Assembly: GCF_014633365.1 (NCBI RefSeq)
Contig: NC_068341.1
Coordinates: 19,326,339 to 19,390,338, forward strand
Direction: 5' to 3'
DNA: 64,000 nt
DNA from: Diospyros lotus
Lineage: Eukaryota; Streptophyta; Magnoliopsida; Ericales; Ebenaceae
This document shows positions 48,560 through 58,758 of the stretch, piece by piece. The notes beneath the pieces were generated by a model. It was not told where the DNA came from. It was given only the letters and a program-made list of their open reading frames with translations, and ran no database searches. The position numbers were made by a program, and so were the translations under genes. Positions within the stretch are counted from its first letter, which is position 1, and each line of letters begins with the position of its first letter.

Positions 48560-50480
48560 CTCCTACTGAAAGAGACTTGTATCATGAAGAAAAGCGCCAA
48601 TACTATGGTACAATGGATCATATTGCAAAAATTTGCTAATGGTTACCCAAGAAGTCTACTTAGAATGAAGAAATCCCTCAAGCTCTTGCAACTCTTACCT
48701 TAGACAACACTATTTCAAATACACAGTGGGCATCTGACACTAAAGCCTATAATCACATGACAGGGGCTACATCATCTACACCACCATGCTTGAGTCCTTT
48801 AGCTTTAGCTATACTTTTTCCTCTAGATATGCAACATGGTGAAAGTTCTAATATGTCCAATGTCTCATCTTGAGTTTAATCTTCTTTAATAACTCCAATA
48901 ATACATTCTACCAATGAGCCTATAGTTCATCCCTTGTCCAATGATTTTTCTTTACAAGCCACAAGATTAATGCAACATAATACAACTGTACAACCTTCTC
49001 ATTCCATGGTTACCCGACCTTGACTTATTGTAGTTAAACCAAATTTGAAATATGCTATGACGACCACAACCTTTGCTATTCCTCAAGAGCTTAGCAATGT
49101 CTGGTCAACATTAGCTCATCTAGGTTGGAGAGTTGCTATGAAAGAGTAACTTGCAACTTTACATCAAAATTGAACATGGCAACTAGTTCCACGTTCTAAG
49201 TCTATGCATGTCATTGGTTCACATTGGGTGTTCAAGACAAAGCTCAAACTTGATGGCTTACTGGATTATCTCAAGGCATGTTTAGTTACACAAGGGAACC
49301 ATCAAATTAATGGAATTAAATACACTAAATCATTTTCTCTAGTCATCAAATTGAGTACCATAAGAATGATTCTAACTATACCTCTTGTTCAACATTGGCC
49401 CATTCAACAACTTGACATAAAAAAAAGGCTTTTCTACATGGTTTAATTTCTTAAGATATATACATGCAGCAACCATTGAGAATGTCTAATCTACAATATC
49501 TAACCTATGTTTGTAAACTTCAATGTGCTCTCTATGGCCTAAAATAGGCACCTCGTGCTTGGTTTGATCGATTTAGTGCCTTTCTTCTTAAATATGGATT
49601 TTTTTTTTTTTTGTGCAATTTAGCTAATCTATCTCTATTTGTTTTTCATTTTGATCATGGATCACTATTTTGCTTCTCTATTTCAATGATATTCTTCTTA
49701 CAGGTCTATTAATGAGCTTGTTACCTTTTTTATTTAGCTTCTTAGCTGTGAATTTGTAATGAAAGACCTGGGGTCGGTTCATCATTTTCTTGGGATCAAA
49801 GTTTCTCAAACACCTATTGGGCTTCACCTCTCACAATCACATTATTCTCTTACCATACTTGAGAGAGCAAACATGGTTGACTGTAAGCCTATGGGTACAC
49901 CTCTAGAAACAAAAACAAAATATTATCTTAATGATACACCTTTGGAGGATCCAAGTTATTTTAGAGGAATTGTTGGAGCTTTACAATATCTCACTCTTAC
50001 ACGTCCAGAACTCTCCTTTAGTGTTAATTATATATCTCAATTTATGCATGCTCCCACTAAAGTTCATTTGAAAATTGTTAGGCGTATTCTTCGATATATC
50101 AAGGGAACCATTCATTTGAGATAAAATTTACTTCAAATACTACAATTGATCTTTGTGCTTTTTTTCGATACAAATTGGGAAGGTTGTCCTACCACTAGAC
50201 GCTCCACAACAGGCTATTGTACTTTCCTTGAGAAAAATCTCATATCATGGTGTGCAAAGAAACAACATACTATATCCCGATCAAGTACTGAAGCTAGGTA
50301 TTGAGCTATGGCAAATAATGTAGCTGAATTGACATGGTTAACCATTATTTTGAAAGATCTTCGAATTTCAATGTCATCTCCTCTAATTTTATACTGTGAC
50401 AACCTTAGTGCTTTGCGTATGAATGTTAATTTTGTTTTTCATGCCTGTAGTAAAAACATCAAATTGGACTATCATTTTGT
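48560..50480 (+). pseudogene. G pol remnants without integrase
   Basis: A gag knuckle (YYGTMDHIAKIC, first Cys lost, near 48600-48635) leads into the protease site WASDTKAYNHMTG (48730-48767), where working copies have DTGA or DSGA. Only about 250 bases separate this from the sequence preceding reverse transcriptase, so the roughly 1-kb integrase is gone. Reverse transcriptase pieces are HVIGSHWVFKTKLKLDG (49207-49257), KYTKSFSLVIKLSTIRMI and WPIQQLDIKKRLF, ALYGLK.APRAWFDRF, and the active site YFND (49679-49690) for YVDD. An intact 121-codon stretch (49759-50124) holds MKDLGSVHHFLGIKV and GALQYLTLTRPELSFSVNYI. RNase H pieces are [26 protein letters not shown] and YCDNLSALRMN (50167-50430). 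Confidence 0.8.
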
Positions 50481-50635
50481 GTGAGAACAAGTTGCTCTAG
50501 GTTAGCTTATTACTTGATATATCTTTATTGGTAATCAAGTTGTCGATCTCTTCACCAAACCAATGTCCAAAGCTTTTCTCGATTATTTTTAGACCAAATT
50601 GTGCCTTCAACTCCAGCACAATTTGAGAGGGGGGA

Positions 50636-51090
50636 TATTAGCAATACATCATAGGTCAACAACAAAAATTGTGAGAATCAAAGCAAAAATGAGGAATCCC
50701 AAAAATCTTGGAGTGATAAGGATGTGAATCCTCACAATGATTTCAAAATCAATTGAGAGAGTTTGAGTGATCAAGAAGACTTGGAGTTAGTAAATTCAAA
50801 CCAAAAGATAGTCGAACAAGATGAGAAGATATCGGATGAATCAATAGCACAATTGATTGAATCAATACAAAATCAAGTCCAAGTGCATTTATTGAATCAG
50901 TCAAGCAACAAAGCTTTTGCTGAAATAATTCAAAGTTGTTAGTTTGTTATTTGGTTAGCTAAGTTAATAATTTAGTTTGCTAGTGTATAAATAAGAATCT
51001 ATGTGTAGTAAGTGCTCACATTGATCATTATCATTTTTATCAAAAAAATATATATAATTTTTTTGTTTATTTCTTTATTCACTCAATTTT
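50636..51090 (+). repeat. 3' LTR of G
   Basis: It follows a polypurine tract and starts TATTAGCAATAC (probably TG changed to TA). TATAAATA lies at 50986-50993. The right edge, near CTTTATTCACTCA, is approximate. Confidence 0.6.
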
Positions 51091-51985
51091 TCTCTTATAC
51101 AAAGCCTTTTTGAGAGAAAAATTAAAATCGTTAGAGCACTTGAATGGAATTGTAAAACTTGAACCTTGCAATGGTTTCTCTAACCCTTTAATTGCACCAT
51201 CATGCTGGTATTTATAGGTTCCTCATGGCCTTTGAATTTCTTAGTCGTTGATGGAGTCATTGATTGCAATAAATAATTCGCAAAACTAGCCGTTAAAGAT
51301 ATCTACGATGAAAACGATCTACAGGTTTAAGAAACGGTCGACATGAAGTGCAAAAACAATCGACTAGGATGAAGACAATAGGATTTGATGCAGTAGCGAT
51401 TGACCGTGCTTGGCCGAGAGCATGCAACAGACTAGTCGACTAGCTTGTAAAGCCGATCGATAGCATAATCACATGCAGTCAACCGAGATATGAAATATGA
51501 TCGACAGCTTGGCCTTCATCTTTAAAAAATGGTTTTGTTTTTCAAGTGTTTCAAGACCAAATTTGATACAACAAAAATAAACAATTCTTTTGACAATAAA
51601 AACTTGTTTTCTAAATGCCATCAAGAATTTTAAGAATGAGATTTTGGTATTGGATGAAATTGATTGTGGTGCTTAATAAAAAGAGTTAGATGCACCAAAT
51701 AAAGAACCATTTAGACAATATTTTTTAGCATCAAAATAATATCAAAGAACAAAACAACAATAAACACATTAAAATAAGCCTAAAAGCCAAAGCAAATAAG
51801 GCCTATCTTTTTAATTGAGTAAGGTTTATTTGTATTCGAATACACGACTAAATATACTTTCGTACACAAGTAGATAATGCAAGTTTCTAACTGAGCAAAA
51901 TTAATCGAGTACTTATAATTTGTAATTGAGTAATCGTCTGAATGTACTCGAGTAATTCTCATTTGTAATCGAGTATATATCCAAA

Positions 51986-53225
51986 CACTATAAAAAAATT
52001 GATTTTTAGCGACTGTTTTTAACCGCCGCAAAGTGATTTAGCGGCGGTTTTGAAAATCACCGCTGATACAGCCGTCGCGTAGCATTTAGTGGTGATTTTT
52101 ATCAACCGCTGGTATAATTGCAGCTAAGTGATATTTTTAGCGGCGGTTTGAAAATTGTCGCAATTAGCCAGCCGCTAAATTTAATTGAATTTAATATTAA
52201 ATTATTTAATTTAATTATAAAAATAATTTAAAGGTGGTTTTTTTTTTATTTTTTGCGGCTGTTTCAAAACCTAAAATTGCTGCTATTTACCGCGTGCAAG
52301 CCAAAATCAAGCACGCACCAGGCCCCGCCTCTGCGCACCCACTGCCCAATGTGATTTTCCCAAGTTTCGATCCCATGACCATCTTTACGCGCGTACGCGC
52401 GTGAAGCCAGCTGATCTGTAAAGCCACCTTGTAATACATTCGCGCATATTACTTATAAAATAATCAAACCACTATTTTTCAAAGTTCACTTTGCACCCAC
52501 AAACTCAAGTTTTTGAAATTACACTTAGCCCCAAATTAAATAATAATTTTATTTTTAATAGAATTGAATTGAATTAAATTAATTAATTAAACTCTCAAAA
52601 CACCTAAAAAAGAGTTAACATATTAACTTAATTAATTGAACATAAAATGTTTTAAAACAATTAATTAAATTAAATAAATTAATTGATTAATTAATTTAAA
52701 ATTAATTAATTAATTGATAAATTTAAAATAAATAAATTATTTAATTTAATTGAATGAAATTAAGTAAATTAATTGATATAAATAAATTAATTGATTAAAA
52801 AATTAAAAAAATTAGATTATTTTTTAAAATTTAATTTTATTTTATTTTTAAATTATTAATTTTTTTAAATTAAATTTTTTATTTTTTATTACTGAATTTG
52901 GTGGCGGTTTTTTAAAACCGCTGCGAAATTTTATTTTTGATTTTTTTATTATTGAATTTTACAGCGATTTTGACAAAACCGTCGCTAAATTTAATTTTTA
53001 TTTTTTTATTAGTGAGTTTAGTGGCAGTTTTTTAAAACTGTCACTAAATTTAATTTTATAATTTTAATTAATTAATTTTACGGTGATTTTTCGAAACTGC
53101 CACAAAATATTGAACAAGCCGTCGTAAAAAACATATTTTGGGACGGTTGAAAAATTGCCGCAAAATACCATGTTTTGTGGCGGTTTTCAAAACCACCGCC
53201 GCAAAAAACCCATTTTTTTGTAGTG
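51986..53225. mobile_element. Short CACTA element (1240 bp), non-autonomous
   Basis: The ends are CACTATAAAAAAATTGATTT and the inverse ATTTTTTTGTAGTG. Both ends are packed with GCGGCGGTTTT and AAAACCGCCGC words. The flanks are AAA (51983-51985) and AGA (53226-53228). In solo LTR E1 the same place reads ATATTCCAGAAATTTGTTAAG with no insert, so the original triplet was AGA and the left copy has one change. A GC-richer patch at 52285-52440, ending in CGCGCGTACGCGCG, differs from the AT-rich rest. No transposase is encoded. Confidence 0.85.
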
Positions 53226-53728
53226 AGAAAGTTGTTAAAGTCTCAAGTACTTTGATGTAATCAAGTACTGGAATTTGTAATTGAGTAAAAGTTTGTTTAT
53301 ACTCGACTAAATAGATTAAGCTTTCCAATCAAGTAGTTTACAATTTTTTGTCGCAAAATTTTTAATCGTGTAAATTAGAAAAATACTTGAATGCAAAATT
53401 CATATCCTCAAGTAAACATACAATTTAGTCGATTAAACTGCAAATTGTAATCAAGTAATATTTGGTATATTTTGAAATTTATAGCCGTTACAGAGCATTT
53501 AATGCACACAGTCTCTACTTTTCAGAACATTAAATGCTGATGGATATTTTCAGACAATTAATGCATAAAAATTGATGTTCTAACTTATTTGTGAGATGTT
53601 GTAGAGATAAAAAAATGACAGTTACGACCCAAGGAACATTCTCTTATTCAAGATATTCAACAAAAGTATTAAAGACCATAATACTATATAAAGGGTTAGA
53701 AGTCTTGAAGAAAAAGAGAATGTTAAGA

Positions 53729-56139
53729 TGTAACATCTAGAAATTTGGAGATAAATAATAATTATTAAATTCTAGTACTTAAGGTCATTATTGAATATTT
53801 AGAAATTTAAGAAAAAGTATTTATTTATGTTGTTTTGAGGAAATAGGAAATTAAGGTAATTAATTATTTGTTTGGGAATATTTATGAAAATAAGGAAAGA
53901 TTAAAATAAATTAATTTGGGTGAATTTCTAGAAATTTTGGGGTGGAAGTGAAATAAGTGAAAATTATAATTCGGAGTGTGTGTGAATTTCGGAAGTTTGG
54001 GGGCTGTGGTGCGAATTTGGAAAATGGGTCGAAGATCTCTTTAAATTTAATAGTGTGTGTATATATTAAAGGAGGCTATAGCTTAGGTGGCACGCATGCG
54101 AGGGAGAAAACAAGCGGTCGCAAGTTTGAGCTAGAGGGAGAGGCTCGCACGAGGGAAAGAAATTGTTGATTTTACCAGCAAAGCCAGCCCGAAACGACAT
54201 CATTTCGGGCTGGGGCAATGGCAGCTGTGTGTGGCTGTGATGGCGCCATGGGGTGCGCGCTGGGGGCTTTTCCTGCCTTGGCGACCAAGTCCCCTTCATT
54301 TTTGCTATTTAAGGTAAAAAAAAAAATTGGCCATTTTCTAAGCCAAACCGAGAGGAAGGAGAGAAGAATTATGGGAGAAGCAGGGGAACTCGGCCAGCAG
54401 CAAAGAAATAGAAGAAAAGGAAAGGAAATGGGGAAGAAATCAAGGGATTAATGAGCTATTCGGTGTTTAAAAATATCCCGATAAGTGAGTAAAATTACTG
54501 AAAGTGTTATATATCTAAATTATAGATTTTATACGGATGGGTTATGTAATATATGCGGTTGGATTTAATTAATTTAAGCCACGATTTTATTAATTGTTAG
54601 GAAATGTTTTACTTCGTATCAGAAGCGTAGCAAAGTCAAAAATCAACCATTTACAGGCAAGTTCTTCACCCTCCTCTCATGTTCTTAATTTCCTGTGAGA
54701 GTCTCTGTGGTTTCTCGTATTTTAATCTCTTATTTACCATGATTCGATACTACGCATTAATAATGCAAATACGAGTGGTAACCACTTTATAATATGTGAG
54801 TTGTTGTCGAATCTGTGAACAGCGAGTTTAAACTAAGTATGTGACCCATCGTGATATTTATTTCCAACCTTCATGGGGCTTTGTATCACTCCTACTTCTT
54901 TGGGAATGATACTGAACCAATGTGGAGTAGGTTCTTAGAGAGTCAGGAGACTCGATGTGATTGTGGCGGTCAACTAACCAGTCTCCGTCTAATCTTCAAT
55001 AATGTCAAATATGTTGGACCTGCCAACAATGTGAGTAGCAACAGGCGATATCCTTAATCTTGAAAGTAAAACGGTACAAATACTTATGCCGTATAAGGGT
55101 TCATATCCTGACCCCGGAATCATATGAAATACCAATATGTTGATTTGTGAATATTTAGCTAATATCTTATGCCATAAATGTGTTGGAAACATACAAATAT
55201 GGATTCAATGACGTGGATTGCATAATGTGGAACATATAGGCTTTTTCCTGGAACAATCAGAATAAATATTCCCATAACAACTATATAAAAACCTTGTATA
55301 TACGTGGTGGTGTGAGTTACATATGATCATGCATGACATTGTATATATGTGATTGTTCAGTGAAGATTATGATGGGTGTTGTCTCCTCAGCCTCTGAGCG
55401 AGGGCACTGCCATCGCTGTGCTGGTGACGTCCGGGCAGGTTAGGCATATGCTACCATGCCAAAGAAGGTGACGTATGATTGATGAGTATTATAGGTTATG
55501 ATATTGTATATGGTATCGTTGAACATATTGACAGATGTGAGCCTAAGGGCTGTTTGTATTTTGTTGAGCATGTATATGTGTTGCATTATGATATGGAACC
55601 TTTCATGAGAATACACGACATAAAAAGGCAATGTGAACGTGAATGTGCATGACGGTGCACGGTATATAATACGAACTCAACTCGAATGGCCATTTGCAAA
55701 ATTATGAATACGTGCCACACAAACTTGTGGAGGCTGATATGGGTATATTGAATATATGCAATAAATTATGACATGACGTGGGGAACGAATATGGGAAGCC
55801 TTGCTAATGCTAGTTATGGTGAGTGATTCCCCTTTATTTTAATTATGTTTGTTGAATCTTATGACTCACTTTGTTTTAATATCATTCCAGGTTAAGGAAG
55901 GAAAGTTCGAGGTCAGATTCGATGGTGTCGGATCCCTGTCGATAGCCATGTGTACGGGGCTCTCCCGACCGAAAAGATCCTTGAAGTGAGTATGAGTAGA
56001 GGCTCAGGTGGGGGTGTTTCGCTAGATCTGTTTAGCATATGCTATGGTATGTATGTAAGAGCTCCTGAGATGTGTAATTTTAATCAATTTGCTTCCGCTA
56101 ATGTAAATAAAGATTGAGGTGAAAATCTAAGTCCTTACA
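53729..56139 (+). mobile_element. Solo LTR T3 (2411 bp)
   Basis: It starts TGTAACATCTAG and ends AGTCCTTACA, flanked by the perfect duplication TAAGA (53724-53728 and 56140-56144). It aligns in layout with T2 and, inverted, with T4. Removal joins the E2 sequence. Open frames at 53957-54169, 54066-54299 and 54218-54451 lie in its leader region and have no family features. Confidence 0.93.
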
Positions 56140-56937
56140 TAAGAACCTAATACATCTGACCCTCAAAGCTTTCAAGTGCCTCATTACTTGTGATCTTGTG
56201 AAAGAAAAGAAAAATAGAGTATGCTTTCGTTCATATCTGTATATCTCTTTGTACACTCAAGAGAAGTGTTATATTTTTTGTACATCTTGAAACCTTCTCT
56301 TGTATCTTTTTTTATCACTTTATTGTAAAATTATGAAGGTTAATTAATTCTAATCCTTTTGAAAAGGCATTAGTTGTGATTGAACTAGTTGTAAAAGCCA
56401 TTTGTTGTAAATTTTTATAGTTGAGCTTGTGCAAAAGCTATCCAAAAGTAAGTTTGAGTTAACTAAATCCTTGGTTGAGAGTCAATGTAGTGGAGTAGGT
56501 AGGTTGCTGAACCACTACAAAATTATGGTATGCTACAATTTTTTTATTTTCTGCTTACGTTCACTTTTAAATTGCTTGAATATTTTAAAAATGGTGAAAG
56601 CTTAATTCATTCCCCCTTAACTATGTTTTTCATTAATAATCGTTAAAAATCATTGCTCTAGTTTCATTTCTTTAGAATTTCATTTCTACTTGCAACTACT
56701 CGCATTAATGTAGCTATTGACTCCACCTTCCTTTTCACTTACCTTTTCTCTCCTACTGCTACTTTCCTTGCTTAATTTCACTCAAACCCTATTTGCCACC
56801 TTGCCTTTCTCTGGTCTTTTTTCCCTCCCCTCCAAAACTCCAACCCATCGAGATTTAAAAATTGCCAGTCTTTCCTACCTATTAAAGCCTCCATCTTGTA
56901 CATTGAAGCCTCCTCCATTTTCATCCTCCACTTGAAG

Positions 56938-57339
56938 GGTTTGTTTGACATTGTTATGTTGTGGTATGATGAAAGTTATGTTGGTAGTGTTTGATAATTG
57001 AGTATAGTGTTGTGGTTATTAGCGTTAAAAGTAAGTATTAAGTATTTGGTTGATACTTTATTATTGTGTTGTAAATTTGTAAAATGACTAAAAAAGCACA
57101 CTGGTTTATTAAATAACTATTTTAAAAAGTGGCATAATTATGAACACATATTAATGATTGTGGGTCCATTAAAAGTCGTCATGTTTTTTTATAAGAAGTA
57201 AAGGGTCCTTTGTTTTTACTTAAAAGTAGGTTAACCTACTTTTTAAGAAGAAGCAGTACTTTACCAAATGCCGTTATTTTAAAAAAAAAAGTTGATAAAA
57301 ATTGTTCTGCTTAAAAAGCACAACAATACTAAACAATAA
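56938..57339. mobile_element. hAT-like MITE (402 bp)
   Basis: The ends are imperfectly inverted: GGTTTGTTTGACATTGTTATG at the left against the inverse of CAACAATACTAAACAATA at the right. Flanking octamers ACTTGAAG (56930-56937) and ACTTAAAA (57340-57347) differ by two transitions, fitting a hAT 8-bp duplication. No coding capacity. Confidence 0.5.
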
Positions 57340-57700
57340 ACTTAAAATCATAACAATTTTACCCTATTTAAGAGAGGCTTTTCTCTCAGTATTATCTTGG
57401 AAAGAAGCATTAATGTTGTGACCCTAGTTTAGTGTGTTTAGTGCAATGAAAGCAAGAGATCGAAGTCGAGCCTTGTTTGTGTTTGGTTCTTGTTCAATCT
57501 ATTATGATATGTTAGAGTTAGGCTTTGTCTTCTTGATTTTATTTATAAACTCCCATGGGCATATGGTTGAGAATTTGTGTACATTCTCTTAGGGGCTTTT
57601 ATGTTTTTTTCTTTTTTGTTTACTTCTTGAGATTAGTATATGTTTGTTGAGCTTCTTTTGTTTCGTTATTGATTTTGTTGCCCTCTCTGGCTTCTCCTTA

Positions 57701-58496
57701 GGGCATCTCCAATAAAACACCAAATTGGTGCCTAGCGCTAATTTGGTGTTAAAATGACACTCCAATGAATACATCAATTTGATGTTGAACACAAACTTTA
57801 ATCACCAAATTTGGTGTTGAGTGAATAGTATAACATAAAATTTATTTTTTAGTTTTCTTTCCAATTTTGCCTCTCTTGTTATAACTTCAAAACAAATTAT
57901 TCCCTTTATATCCTTTATTATTTTTATTATATTTGTATATTTTGATTAATAATTAAAAATATAAATTAAATTGTTATAAAAAATATATAACGATGAAAAT
58001 ATTTTATTAAGATCTATAAAATCAGTATAATATTGAATATATTTTAAAATATTTAATATATATTATAAATACCATGTTAATATAAAATGAACTAACTTTA
58101 TTAATTATGTATATAAAAAAAATTTATTTCAATAATTACTTGATAGAAAGAAAATATTCTTAATGCAAAAACTCAATTATATAATAAAAAGCAATAACAT
58201 TTCTATTAACTTAAATTAAAAATACACGATGAAAATAGAAAAAAAAAAGTTTGTAAAAAATTTAAAAAAATTATGAGTAATTATTAATTTTTTTTATAAA
58301 ATGTGACTACTTGTTTTTAGTAATATTATACTAAGTTAAATAAATTAATTAATATTGATTAAATAATTATTTATAAAATATTCTTTAAAGACACCTTTTA
58401 CATTAATTTGGTGTTGAACAGGTTGGAGTAAATACAAATTTAGTGTTGAAAAATTTGGTGTAAACTAAAATTTGATGCCAAATATTGGAGATGCTC
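57701..58496. mobile_element. PIF/Harbinger-type MITE (796 bp)
   Basis: Terminal inverted repeats are GGGCATCTCCAAT and ATTGGAGATGCTC, with TTA on both sides (57698-57700 and 58497-58499). A TTA duplication with GGGCATCTCCAA ends is characteristic of Harbinger elements. Subterminal AATTTGGTGTTGA words occur at both ends in inverse orientation. The centre is very AT-rich and non-coding. Confidence 0.85.
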
Positions 58497-58758
58497 TTAG
58501 GAAAGATTTTCATGAGGTTTCCTTTGCCTTTTGTACTTTGACTATTTTAGGTCATTTTCTTTGCCATTTCCCGAACAACAATCTTTCTGGATTATTTCCT
58601 CACCCCTTATCAGGTTTTTTAAGATAAACTTCAGTAACCCCATTGTTCATTATAGGATTCCCATAATAGCTTTTTTTATGCTTGGAGCCCTATCCCATTG
58701 TTTTAATTATTTTGTGGTTTTGTTAGCTAATTCTTGTATTGGTCTGCTGCTTGTTGTT

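Larger units (their letters stand above)
41608..51090 (+). mobile_element. Copia element G, degenerate, split by R2
   Basis: A short 5' LTR remnant (about 41608-41640) resembles the end of the 3' LTR (ATTTTTTTGTT.ATT.CTTTAT). A decayed primer site TTAGTATCAAAGCC follows at 41642-41655. Then come gag pieces on both sides of R2, protease and reverse transcriptase/RNase H remnants, a polypurine tract (GAGAGGGGGGATA near 50625) and the 3' LTR. The outer limits are uncertain by tens of bases because no clean target duplication was found. Confidence 0.6.
41230..51759 (-). mobile_element. Solo LTR S3, related to S, split by element G
   Basis: The left end on the plus strand (TGTTAGG...GGCACCACACACCC, GAGGGGTGAATTGGG) is the inverse of the S LTR end. 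The right end is ACAACA at 51759. Flanks ATGAA (41225-41229) and ATAAA (51760-51764) differ by one transition. LTR sequence is about 41230-41607 and 51091-51759, roughly 1.05 kb. A TCGAC-rich cluster lies at 51325-51510. A 30-base direct repeat, TAGTATCACAACTAGGATTA and ten more bases, starts at 41526 and again at 41576. Confidence 0.65.
40697..56632 (+). mobile_element. Solo LTR E2, broken by five separate insertions
   Basis: Five blocks align in order with E1: 40697-40931, 41163-41229, 51765-51985, 53226-53728 and 56145-56632, about 1.5 kb in total. The gaps between them are the Cassandra LTR, S3, a CACTA element and T3. It starts TGTTCAGTAATTTGTTAAG and ends near GTTTTTCA; TATAAA is at 53687-53692. 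The flanks TTATG and TTAAT agree at three of five bases, so the outer ends rest mainly on alignment with E1. Confidence 0.75.

Noticed and set aside
56717..56935. A 72-codon plus-strand frame with a signal-like hydrophobic start
   Set aside because: Leu/Ser/Phe-rich content follows from C/T-rich DNA; there is no downstream coding sequence and a transposon starts two bases later.
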